Made by a program: the position numbers and the translations under genes. DNA of 64,000 bases from Aurelia coerulea. Lineage: Eukaryota; Cnidaria; Scyphozoa; Semaeostomeae; Ulmaridae. This document shows positions 54,774 to 64,000 of this stretch, piece after piece. Every line of letters begins with the position of its first letter. Position 1 is the first letter of the stretch. The stretch lies in contig CM076955.1 of the NCBI GenBank assembly GCA_039566865.1, positions 10,865,001 through 10,929,000 on the forward strand, in the 5' to 3' direction. Under the pieces are notes generated by a model. The model saw nothing but the letters and a program-made list of their open reading frames with translations. It was not told the DNA's origin and did no database searches.

Positions 54774-54790
54774 CAGGTATAAATACCTCA
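54774..54790 (+). promoter_or_regulatory. TATA-box-like end of the dispersed repeat, copy A
   Basis: GCAGGTATAAATACC is conserved with copy B (62408-62424), and homology between the copies ends right after it. This would suit an element that supplies a core promoter to whatever lies downstream; no transcript evidence. Confidence 0.4.
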
Positions 54791-54795
54791 GGCCT

Positions 54796-55396
54796 GGCTG
54801 TGAGCATTTTAGCAGGCGAGCGGTATATCGCTCTCCTCGGTGAAGTCAGGCGGCCGATTTTCATTCTATAGAAAATCGTCAATAAAAGTGTATGAATAAA
54901 CGAGGAATTCAATATTTGTCTTTAAACAGCTACCTGACAAAACAAGACGGCGATTCTTTGACAGAAATGAAACTTTGGTTTTCTGTTGTCACAAATCAAC
55001 CACATACTAACGAGGATGTCTCGGCTGTCTCCGGTAATACCTTTCCGGTGCTTGAGTTTCTTAATTTTTTGCCGATCCGAGAGTTTAGTTTCTCAAAAAG
55101 GCTTCTGTAAGAAAATACGAGCAAGACGTCAAAGAAAGTTGATGTAAAATGTATCGTACGGCCCGGTTGTCATATTTCTCAAAAGACCTAGGCTCGAAAG
55201 CCGATTGTTTCTGATTATTCGCCATGTTGAAATGATTTGGTTTTAACATGTCGGGAGCTTATGGATGCCAAATGACATTTTAAATGGTCTTCAAATAAGA
55301 AAAAAACAGTCAGGGTGTGTAAAGGGTTTCAAATAATTTGTTTGGTTATTGCTTTTTGAAATGTTTCGTTTGTTTTTCGGGTGACTTGTCAAGTAG
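54796..55396. other. No gene recognised
   Basis: A 72-codon plus-strand ORF at 54892-55110 follows the TATA-like site by about 110 bp but has no recognisable motif. Otherwise non-coding. Confidence 0.35.
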
Positions 55397-55400
55397 TTAA

Positions 55401-58108
55401 CGTGGGGGGTGAAAGGGGGTATTGAAATACGCAAATACGCCTACTTTTGATGAACAAATACGAAAATCCGCTAATTTTTTCGATGAAATACGAAAATCCG
55501 TCAATTTGTTAAATCACTGGTCATTAACATTCATGATATATAATTGCTATTAATTTCCACAGCTCTTCCTCATCGAGTGGAAACTCCGACCAGAACCGTT
55601 GACCTTGCGTCGAGCTCAGAATTTGTTGCATCACCATCTTCTTCGTCAGTACTTGAATCGTACTGGAGTTCAATTTCTTCAATTTCATTTTCAGTGTTGT
55701 CAGTTTGCTCTGCATCAACCATTGCATTTTTACCACTTGCAAAGTTAGTTTTCTCCGTGATGACTAGCTTTCTTTGATACATCATTTCTGACATAGTGCC
55801 ATATTTGGTCAATTGTCGTTTCCTGACGAGTTGTCCCATGAAGTCTCTGATGCACAGCAGCGTCATACGTGCAGGCGTCATTTCGCATTTCGCCAATCGA
55901 CTTTTCATCCATGTTTTTCTGCGCTAGTGGGGAAACCAAAGGTAGGGCTTATGACTGAATATCATGCTCTCTGGTTTTGGGTACCACGAGGCCTTATTCT
56001 CACTTCTGTGATGGTAAAAGGTCGAAGATGACAAGTGTTTGATACTGTCTTTGATGGTATTGCCAAGATCCCTACAGTATTCTTCTTTTGATGGTAGTGG
56101 ATGTTTGATATGGCTTGTTGAATGTAGATGCTCCACATCTAACATCATGCAGCTGCCATTATTCGTGCCCAAAATTCCAAAAGATGACAATATAGAGTCT
56201 AACCTCTGTAAACCCCAACCCAAACTAGAATATCTACTGACTTTATTGTAGAAGCAGAAGCCATTCCCTGAACCAAGTCAGACCCAAGGCACTTTTCGAG
56301 TTGGGTCTACCCATAATTTTTGGGTCCAGGGTAAAGTTTTTCAGGTCTGTTACTATTTAGGCTCTTTGATTTTGGGCCTACAGATAGATGAAGTTTGGGT
56401 TTTCTTGAAAAAAATAAGAATTTTATACAATCTTAACGGAACCGATAAAAACTGCATGTTGTTCTTGATTAACTGAAAATGCCTGAAATTAGGAACACGT
56501 GGGGGTAAGCCAGCGCAAATCCAGATAAAGTGGTCGTGGACTATTTTTTTTTTGCATAAATTAGGTATACTCCAATAAACTGCAGTACCCATAAGCAGCG
56601 TGGCAAGGGAAAATCAAGTGGTGGGGCATGGAAATGAGGGAGTCTGGGGGCGAAGCCCTCAGAAAAATTTTTGGGGCCACGCCCCTTACTTTGACTTAGA
56701 ATGCATCTCCCAATATCATTCTTGCCATTTAGCTCATTAATGACAAGGTAACCTTGATAGTTTTGTGACAGTCATCATGTAAATCAGATCACTTCTTACT
56801 CGCTTTCGGTGGTGAATGTTTCTGATTCATCAAAACTGGTCATCTTGCCCGGCGGGTGCAATGTTAATGAAAATATGACACGACGCTCATATTTGAAGCA
56901 AAATCCTAGGAACCAGCATCAGAGCAAATTGTTGCAAGTTTCCAAAGAGTGCTCATTTTCATCTTGCATCATTTGTTCAAGGATCGCGATGGGTAGCCCA
57001 CATTGCAGAACACGGATCACAGCATCGGTGGACGTTATGAGAACTGTTTCAAAATGCAAAATTATCACAAAATCAATCATGTCTACTGAAGGTCACCGTA
57101 ACAGGCTGTTTTTAGTTAAACAAATATCTGACTGAGAAAATACTACATTAGTCTATTGTGACGTTCTGGGTCTAAGAGTATCATTTAAAATGTTGGGTCG
57201 ATCACAAAATTGCTTTCAATATTCTGGGTCTGCGTCAAACCCAAGAGTTTTGGTCTGGGTCTACGCACATTTCTTCTGGGTTGAACACCCTGTCCCTGAC
57301 GTCCATTTGGGGTGTTTGGTAAATGCTCTGTAGAACTAACTGCTCTTTCAAAGTCCATAAGAACTTGCTTCCACTGCTGCACTTTGTTGGATGCTTCTGA
57401 CAGTGCCATGTTGGAGTATGACTGTCCTTTCTCGTGGACGGAAAAAAGCATTGCGAGGCTTGCCAATAGCGTCAAGCAAATTTGCTGTCTCGTTGAGAGG
57501 TGTGATCAGCTTCACGGAATTTGACTGGGCATCATCACAGGCATACACCACAGTAGCAAATTCTACACATATACCAATGGACTGTTTGAATTGACATGCT
57601 CAGCTGGCCCATCTTGGCAAAACCCTCTACTTTGCTGCCAGCGAAAAGATGAATTTCTTCATCAATTACACTTCTTAGCACAAAGGAAAAATTTAATGGG
57701 AGTGGGTAGCAAGATTAATGCTAGTTCCTTCGCTGTGGGCCACATAGATATTTTGGTCGTTGACACAGATACTTTAAGCAAGATGATACCACTTTTGTTG
57801 AGCTCATGTCGGCAATAAAGAACAATTCTGGGAAATTTTTCTGTTCCCTCTTATAGCATTTAGCTTTATACTTGTCCTCTTTTCTCTTTTTACTCTTTTA
57901 GTCATTTTACTTTGCACCGGGGAGAAAGGATCCAAAAATACGTTTAAGACAATAGTTAAGTCCGAAATACGCCTTAGGATATCGGAAAAATACGTGATCC
58001 GTCAAGAAAACAAAATACGAAAATCCGTTGTGTAAAATGGATAAATACAAAATCCGCTTCTTATAATCAACAAAATACACCGATCCGCTAAGCCTTTCAC
58101 CCCCCACG
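55401..58108 (-). mobile_element. 2.7-kb TTAA transposon with remnants of an uncharacterised ORF
   Basis: The ends CGTGGGGGGTGAAAGG and inverse are flanked by TTAA (55397-55400, 58109-58112). Subterminal words AAATACGAAAATCCG(C/T) repeat several times inside both ends in opposite orientation, likely transposase-binding repeats. Minus-strand coding blocks: DVEHLHSTSHIKHPLPSKEE, YCRDLGNTIKDSIKH, SWYPKPES (56223-55924), then YQRKLVITEKTNFASGKN and an acidic stretch DSSTDEEDGDATNSELD (55908-55570). Frames change between them. I have seen similar blocks in uncharacterised invertebrate proteins but cannot assign a function. Kolobok or piggyBac are the superfamilies with TTAA. Confidence 0.8.
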
Positions 58109-58112
58109 TTAA

Positions 58113-59174
58113 CTATTTACAAGAGAAGATGACTTCCTGAGAAATTAAAGGTAAAGGAATTATATTTTGAGGTCAAAATATATGGGATTAACTTCCTCTC
58201 AATATCTAGCAATAATCTAGCTCGAAGCGAAGGAATTGTTAACCAATCCAGCTGGGGGTATGGGGGGCGCTGGAAGCCCCCCATTGGGGTCCAGGGGCGA
58301 AGCCCTAGGAAAAATTAGCATTTTTGATGAATCAAAGTCTTAGATTTTCTCTAAATTTCAAGTTAAATGCAAACAAGTTTCTCTTTCTGCAAAGAGGAAA
58401 TAACAGCGGCCTTAGGCCATGGCTAATTTGAATTTGGAAAAATCATGTTACTGAAAAGATATACGCCTTTTAGCCCTCTGTTTTTAGCCACATCACCCTC
58501 AAGGCAAGGTATTAGGATCATGACCCTCATACCATGGCCAATGAACGTGGCTAAAGGTCTTTCAGCCATGAGAAAAAATTTGGCCACAGGCACATAGCCC
58601 TTCCTGTATTGCCACCTCAAGGGCACAGTATGAGGATTGTGATTCTCATACCATGGCCAGTGAACGCGGCAAAGAGCTTGGAGCCATGGCTATAATTATG
58701 GCTGATGGTCACAAGCCCTCTCATGATGGCCAACAAATCGCAAAAGCAGACCCTGGAAAAAAATCGGTGACTTCACTATCAACAACCCGCTCTGAAAAAA
58801 TTTTGTTTTGTTTGGTTTTGAAAAATCTTGTACGCTTTTTCGAACGAGTGAAATTCCGCACAGCATATTCCAACAGGATAAATATACTAAGTACCCCCTC
58901 CCCCCTCCGGGCCAATTTGGTATTTGGGAAACTAAATCTGGTGAAAAAACTCACCTTTAATAAATCACCCATAACAAGACATGGCCAACAAAAGTAGGTA
59001 TTCTTTTCTACGTCTCCACAAATTCACGGAAATTTCTTGTATGCAGTGTTACTCGCTACGTATTTTTTATGGTAACTTTTGGGCATGGTCTTCCATCTCC
59101 TTTTAGCCGAAGTCGTTGTTCGTGAGTTAATCGTCTTTGAGTTGACAAAATAGAGAAAATATTTGAAACACCCC
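58113..59174. repeat. Region with repeated CATGGTATGAG-type motifs, part 1
   Basis: CTCATACCATGGCCA(A/G)TGAACG occurs at about 58530 and 58647 in near-identical ~120-bp blocks. No gene is recognisable; the ORF at 58653-58997 has no known motif. Confidence 0.4.
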
Positions 59175-59265
59175 AACGGTACTAGCCTGCGTGCAGACTC
59201 AACTATCCTAAAGTGTAGAGTCTACACTTTAGGATAGTTGAGTCTGCACGCAGGCTAAACGGTAC
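59175..59265. mobile_element. 75-bp perfect hairpin with 8-bp target duplication
   Basis: TAGCCTGCGTGCAGACTC... (59183-59219) and its exact inverse (59221-59257) are separated by one G. AACGGTAC flanks both sides (59175-59182 and 59258-59265). A perfect 37-bp stem and perfect duplication indicate a young, minimal MITE of an 8-bp-target superfamily such as hAT. Confidence 0.9.
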
Positions 59266-60291
59266 TCGCTTCCTAAAACCCGATCCATGTTATAAAGTAA
59301 AGACACGGCACGGCTCGAAGACGAAAGTAAGCGAGATCAGCGTAGTATTGAGATGAATGGTTAGATTGGCCACGGTATGAGAAATCGAAACTCATACCAT
59401 GGAAGACAGGTCGCTTTGTTTCACGTTAGGTTTACAATACGCCATGACGTACCAGAGGGCCACCAAGACAAAAGTTTAGTGACATCATGGTATGAGAAAT
59501 GAGAAACTCATACCGTGGCCATAACTGCCCTCGTGATTCAATAGCTATCAATAGTACCATATATTATGATTCATAACGGATTAGCAGGTAATTACGTATC
59601 TTTTGTCGGAACAAGCCAGACACAAAGTTACGTTGGCGTTGATATTTGAATCACCATTTGATCACGTAATGCGCCTCCGCTACTGAGTCAAGCAGAACGG
59701 AAGGCTGACACCAAATTCGCCTGATGAATTCTGAGGTTTTCTTAGGGAAGCTTTGAAAAAAAGTGGTATGAGGCTCATACAGTTTATACCATTGAGCGCT
59801 GCCCCTGATGAAAACCTAAGGCGGGCGGTTCCAATATCAACTGACATGGAGGTGGGCGATCAATAGCTCCCCTCACCAACTTAAGGCGAGCGTGGAGGCA
59901 GGCGCGGGCGATCGCCCGCCTCAAACGGCCAGGCCTGATACCTTTCGAATGACGCAGCAGTTTCGTTCGCTGCGGAGGCCTTGATAAAAATCCCAAAATT
60001 GGCTATTTGACTTATCTATAATGCTGCCTCGCAGGGCGCTACGCGCCTGCTGCGCTGCAATTAAGATACGTTTAAGGCAGTGTCAGCTCTCTTGAAGTCT
60101 GCAATGTATTCTTTTGCATGCAAGTTGGTTTCAACACAGATCGGTTTCCACCAATTTTAAGGTGTTGTGGTGCAATGATGTAATCCGCTGACTTTGCAGC
60201 CCGATCTGTCAGGCTGACACACTTTCATTTTCCCCCGAACAAGATTCACATTCAGATTCACAATCACATTCGCATTCAGATTAAAAAATAC
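59266..60291. other. Non-coding with CATGGTATGAG motifs and GC-rich islands
   Basis: CACGGTATGAG / CTCATACCATGG pairs occur at 59373-59402 and 59486-59518, and GGTATGAGGCTCATAC at about 59764. A GC-rich patch at 59860-60060 has short palindromes (GCGATCGCCCGC, GGGCGCTACGCGCC). No gene is supported. Confidence 0.4.
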
Positions 60292-60293
60292 TA

Positions 60294-61072
60294 CCGGGTG
60301 TCTAAAAAAAAGTACTCCTTTTTGACTCAACAAGGCAGCAAAACGATAATATTTCGGGACTTTTTGAATTCATGGCTACATGTGTTGGTCTTCAACTTAA
60401 ATGCACATACCTTACATTTGGAAATCGACCACCAAACACCGGAGATATGAGTTCACAGGGTGAAAATTTAGAGTGCACCTGAAACCAGAGGTTCTGAGAA
60501 ATGGCCTAGCCATAATTTGACAACAAACAGGCATTTTGCAAACGAATTTTTGACTTTGACCTTTACTTTTTATTTTTGAAAAGATTTATACCTTGAATTA
60601 CTTCAATTCTTCTTGAAGTGACTTTTCTTTTGAGGAATCGGTCCTTGCAATGCATTCGATCCCAAGTGTTTGTATTAAAGAAGAGGAAAGGGAGCACATG
60701 CACGCTTATTTTGGAGATGTGGCACGACTTTATCACTCTTACCACATTTGTTTAATCAGCGCCATGTCCATGCATCTTTTGTTCTTTTCAAAAGCAAAAC
60801 ACGGAAACTTAAAGTCTACCAGTACTTTGGAAAATGTCCACGATACAAATCATGACTAGGCCCTTTTTCAAAACCTCTGGTTTTGGGTGCACTGTAAATT
60901 TTGACTTTGCAAACCTGTATCTCCGGTGTTTGGTGGACGATTTCTAAATGCAAGGTACATACATCTAAGTAGAATATTGTTAAATTTAGCTGTGAAGTCG
61001 GGGAGCAATGATATCTTATTGCTTGGTTCCTATTTCCAGTCAAAAAGGGGTACTTTTTTCTGAGACACCGGG
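60294..61072. mobile_element. 779-bp TA-flanked foldback element
   Basis: The ends CCGGGTGTCT..AAAAAAGTAC and inverse are flanked by TA (60292-60293, 61073-61074). Inverted homology runs for about 200 bp each side (CTCCTTTTTGACT; ACCACCAAACACCGGAGATA; CAGAGGTT). It is related in its first ten bases to the 17866-23656 element. Non-coding. Confidence 0.8.
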
Positions 61073-61514
61073 TATCATACTTCAAAATAACTGCAAGTAG
61101 AAAACAATTATCAAAGACCAAAAAACGTTTGCCCATAGATTTAACTATGCTCTATCTCATGATAATTTTTTGGAATTTTTATCTGTTGGGAGTTTCGCAG
61201 GAAAACGGGAAATGCCCCCTCATGAGCCCACCTTTAGGAACGGCCCTTAATCAACGAAAACGCACTGTTTACAAATCACACTATGGAGTGAACAGCTATC
61301 AACCTAGGATTTATTTTTAAAGGCAATACTAGCTGTTAACAAAGTTAAGTGAGTGCAGCTCAGAAGAGTAGAGACAATCGGCTGCCAATCTGTTGTGGGG
61401 GGGGGAGGTACTCACTTCAATACCATTCACCAGCAGTTATGTGCCCCCAGAGGGGCGAATTGTGCAAGGGAAGTTTCGAGTTTGAGAACAATCCTACTGC
61501 TTGCATATTTCAAG

Positions 61515-61918
61515 ACAGCTTATACCCAATTCACACCGACAAGTTAATTCTAATTGGTCAATGCAACAAATCTAAGAGGCCCTTTACATGAGAAATTTCA
61601 ACCCATGTTGAGTTTCAACACGGGTTGAGTTAGTTTTAACAGCATTGCTTAGTTTGCCTTGTGTTTACATGGAATCTCAACACGGGTTGAGATTAGGTCA
61701 CATGGTTGCAAACAATAGAAGAAGGAATGTGAGCCCCATTCAAAAATTTGAATGACGCGATGAAGGCTTACACCGTCAACCGAGTTGAAACTCAACCCGT
61801 GTTCAACTCAACCCGGGTTGAAATTTCTCATGTAAAGGGCCTTTAATGCGCTTGATTGGTTGAAATTTAACGTGGTTTCGACAAAGCTGGTTTAACTTTG
61901 TCAGTATGAATGGGGGTA
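61515..61918. mobile_element. MITE (TTA-type) with a second MITE nested inside
   Basis: TACCCAATTCACACCGACAAG at the left and its inverse near 61900-61918 are bounded by TTA; copy A of the host repeat has the empty site (ATCTTAGCATGAC). Inside, 61578-61843 is a second inverted-repeat unit with perfect tips GGCCCTTTACATGAGAAATT and internal GGTTGAG/CTCAACC palindromes. Confidence 0.65.
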
Positions 61919-62407
61919 TTAGCATGACTCAACATCCAGTGCAAGTTAATATGATATCACTCTCAGTTCAAACATTACATCTTGCACTCCGACCATGCAG
62001 CAACATTTTTGTTTACCTGCTCTGCATCTCACATGTTTATCGCCTGTTCAAAGGCTAGAGTGTTGATGCTTGGCTAAGTGGCTACATGTTCTGCTCTGAT
62101 CTTGATTGTAGCCATGCAGCTACAACAGATTTGATTAGCTGACATTTGATTAGTTGATAAGTTATTATTGTCTTTGATGGGGTAAAAAAACAATAAATGA
62201 TTGTAGCCTACACATTGCGGATTCAAATAATGTTGTTTGATTATGCAAGTGCAATGAGGCATGCTGAAGTATCCTTGCATTCCTTTGCCAATCAAAACGA
62301 TGGCGAAACTGTCATTCAAGATTCGAGCATTGTTTAATTGCAATTACAACCACCTGATTGAATTTGACTGTGGTCATAATTGCTTTAATTTGATTGCCAA
62401 AATAACG

Positions 62408-62424
62408 CTGCAGGTATAAATACC
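62408..62424 (+). promoter_or_regulatory. TATA-box-like end of the dispersed repeat, copy B
   Basis: GCAGGTATAAATACC is identical to copy A at 54774-54790. The sequences diverge immediately downstream. Confidence 0.4.
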
Positions 62425-62584
62425 ATTCGAATGACGCACTGCAGTTCTTGTTCATGTTTTGCTTTGCCATCTTTCATGGACTTGCTACAAGTCTCTCTCG
62501 CCGAAAAACGAGGGGAGGAAAAAATAGCGAGAGTACATAGCTTCCACTGCTTCCCTGAAACAAAATTGACTGCGCGGGGCTGCG

Positions 62585-62810
62585 CTGCAATGAGTCAGCA
62601 AGCAACGTAAGAACCTGTTGTTGTAGTTGCTCTGTCAAATCCATCTTTGTTGTTCCATCCAATCACAAGCACCAATGAGTCTACATATTGTCTGCGATTG
62701 TCTGCTTGTTCTTTTGTTTGGATCTGCCCATAGAATCTGCCACACATCGCCCAAATTTCAGATTCAAACTCGTCTAAATGGCTGCTAATCGCAGCAATTA
62801 ATAGACCAGG
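62585..62810 (-). CDS. Coding-like fragment, unknown
   Basis: The minus strand encodes LIAAISSHLDEFESEIWAMC, GRFYGQIQTKEQADNRRQYV, DSLVLVIGWNNKDGFD with amino-acid composition of a real protein and no stop over the block. I do not recognise it. It might be an exon of a host or transposon gene; the start and end are not defined. Confidence 0.3.
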
Positions 62811-63480
62811 CGGAGAATGGGGGTAGGGTCCCCCTCCGGGGAAGTAATTCAAATCAGGTGGTTTTGGGTAATTTTGGGGTGCTGATTACGAAAATCGATG
62901 TTATACGGGCAAATTCGGTGGCTTTCGGCCTCTGTCTCATGTCAAAGTCTCGTTCTCAGGTAAAATAGGCCCAAATACCTTGCAGTGTCCATCCTCTGGG
63001 GAAGTAAGTCAAATTAAGTAGTTATGGGTAATTTTGGGGTGCTGATTACGAAAATCGATGTTATACGGGCAAATTCGGTGGATTTCGGCCTCTATCTCAT
63101 GTCAAAGTCTCGTTTTCAGGTAAAATAGACGCAAATGCCTTGCAGGGTCCATCCTCCGGGGAAGTAAGTCAAAGTAAGTAGTTTTGGGTAATTTTGGGGT
63201 ACTGATTCCAAAAATCAAGGTCCTAAGGGCGTATCAGGGAATGTTTGGTCTCTATTCCATGTCAAAATCTCGTTTTCAAGCTGAAACGACAAAAAATGCC
63301 TTAATAAAACTCCTCCCCATAAGGGAAATTTGTCAAATTTGGTAGACTTGGGTAATTCTGGTGTGCTGATTCCAAAAATCTATATCATACAGGCATATTA
63401 GGCGTCGTTTCTCATTTGACTTTACTTCATATCAAAGTCTCGTTTTCAAGCAAATGATACTTGTCCATTTGCCTCTATGA
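62810..63480 (+). repeat. Tandem array of four 160-bp satellite units
   Basis: GGGGAAGTAA(T/G)TC recurs at 62839, 62999 and 63159 (exact 160-bp period) and a diverged fourth unit starts near 63322. Each unit has GGGTAATTTTGGGGTGCTGA, ATCGATGTTATACGGGCAAA, TTCGG and TCATGTCAAAGTCTCGTT. The left edge (AGACCAGGCGGAGAATGGGG) matches the outer termini at 11186 and 15036. Confidence 0.95.
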
Positions 63481-63539
63481 AACTCAATATAATCTATGTA
63501 CAGAAAATATTCTCCCCTTTGAATATGTAAACGATCAAA

Positions 63540-64000
63540 CATCGTAAAGATCTATTAACTCTTCATCAAAGTCGTTGTCACTGTAATCGCCTTCCATTGG
63601 ATCGGCCCCGTCATCCTCATTCAGTGGTCAATAGCAGTTCTGCGATATCATCCAGGTAGCAAACATCACTCCAAACAACTGATCCTCTTTCATCTCATCG
63701 ATATGATTTGCTGGATCGTCCAGATCCATCATTAAGCAGCCAGCTTGCCTAAAAATAGATGCCACATAATTTGATCGCTGGATGTGAAGCCTCAAATTTG
63801 ACTCGCAGCAAGCTTAAATCGGTTATTCTCTTTTCATTTTCGAACTTCTGCAAGAGCATTTTCTTCCTCACTTCGTCACGCAATTGAATCCTTTCGTTTC
63901 CATATATGGTGCATACGAACTTTCCAAGCCTGTCTCGACTTCTTCAGGTACATGAAGACTGGTCCCCAAATCTGCAAATAGATTTACATATTCTGTCTTT
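63540..64000 (-). pseudogene. Uncharacterised transposon-borne protein, C-terminal part (third copy)
   Basis: Minus strand, several frames: EYVNLFADLGTSLHVPEEVE, KFVCTIYGNERIQLRDEVRK, KMLLQKFENEKRITDLSLL, then NYVASIFRQAGCLMMDLDDP, VVWSDVCYLDDIAELLL, and an acidic tail NEDDGADPMEGDYSDNDFDE ending with a stop near 63540. The order matches the fragments at 11560-11790 and 12804-14030. At least three frame changes suggest decay. It continues beyond the window. Satellite units lie 3' of it, as in the other copies. Confidence 0.6.

Larger units (their letters stand above)
52500..54795 (+). repeat. TATA-ended dispersed repeat, copy A (split by two foldback elements)
   Basis: Parts 52500-52879 and about 54320-54795 match 61330-62425 (copy B): TAGCTGTTAAC...AAGTTAAGTGAGTGCAGC, a G-run, TTTGCATATTTCAAGACA, TGATA(C/T)CACTCTCAGTT, GCACTCCGAC, and at the end CCTGATTGAATTTGA followed by AACGCTGCAGGTATAAATACC. 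Copy B lacks the inserts at 52880-53729 and 53755-54316, so it serves as the empty site. Not recognised as a known family. Confidence 0.7.
61330..62425 (+). repeat. TATA-ended dispersed repeat, copy B
   Basis: It matches copy A (52500-54795) but lacks the two foldback inserts found there, while carrying its own insert at about 61515-61918. It ends with AACGCTGCAGGTATAAATACC. Small ORFs are not conserved with copy A, so it is unlikely to be coding. Confidence 0.7.

Noticed and set aside
54892..55110. Gene driven by the TATA-like site of repeat copy A
   Set aside because: Only 72 codons, not recognised, and copy B has no counterpart downstream of its TATA-like site.
56809..57135. 108-codon plus-strand ORF in the TTAA transposon
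   Set aside because: The recognisable coding blocks of this element are on the other strand; this looks accidental.
62839..63480. CRISPR or gene-like periodicity
   Set aside because: The 160-bp period is a contiguous tandem satellite without spacers and without a conserved reading frame.
1..64000. tRNA, rRNA or retroviral (LTR/gag-pol-env) features
   Set aside because: I looked for tRNA boxes, LTR pairs with TG...CA and protease/integrase motifs by eye and saw none that hold up; a tRNAscan or profile search would be decisive.

Overview
This is eukaryotic nuclear DNA, AT-rich, with no operon structure, no rRNA and no host gene that I could recognise. The retroelements are several L2/CR1-like LINE families with an APE endonuclease, RT and cysteine-rich or HFLL-type tails, plus Penelope-like elements (PLEs) with hammerhead-type 3' ends. 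There are also many TTAA and TA foldback DNA elements. This mix is what I would expect of an invertebrate metazoan, most likely a cnidarian (perhaps an anthozoan). That assignment rests on the repeats alone. The window looks like a transposon graveyard in which elements have inserted into one another for a long time.

Layout. 1-3.8 kb: non-coding repeats and a Helitron-like element. 3.8-10 kb: a PLE split by a LINE at 4.2 kb and by a second LINE at 5.3-9.2 kb; the second carries a 3.16-kb TTAA transposon, which carries a MITE. The PLE ends in a hammerhead-like fold. 10-11 kb: a dead RT. 11.2-15 kb: a large inverted element with 160-bp satellite repeats and an uncharacterised ORF tail. 15.2-16.1 kb: an L1-like ORF1 joined to an RT scrap. 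17.9-23.7 kb: a TA-flanked element with ~220-bp inverted ends, holding a Helitron-like copy, a piggyBac tail and a head-to-head PLE hairpin. 24.2-38.4 kb: a seven-level nest of insertions. 38.4-46.2 kb: an almost full-length LINE with a decayed 2A-like motif, split by an uninterrupted ~780-codon LINE (39.8-42.7 kb) and by two MITEs. 46.2-52.4 kb: more LINEs, one with a nearly complete ORF, and a DNA element with an 8-bp target duplication. 52.5-62.4 kb: two copies of a repeat ending in a TATA box, with a 2.7-kb TTAA transposon and several foldback elements. 62.8-64 kb: four 160-bp satellite units beside the same uncharacterised ORF tail as at 11-15 kb.

The strongest inferences come from target sites. 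In several cases removing the insert and one copy of its target duplication restores the reading frame of the interrupted LINE, which fixes element boundaries, superfamily hints (TA, TTAA, 8 bp) and relative age. The most novel candidate is the transposon architecture in which an uncharacterised acidic-tailed ORF is followed by 160-bp tandem repeats and a shared terminus. It occurs three times in the same order. Second are the hammerhead-bearing PLE ends and their inverted arrangements.
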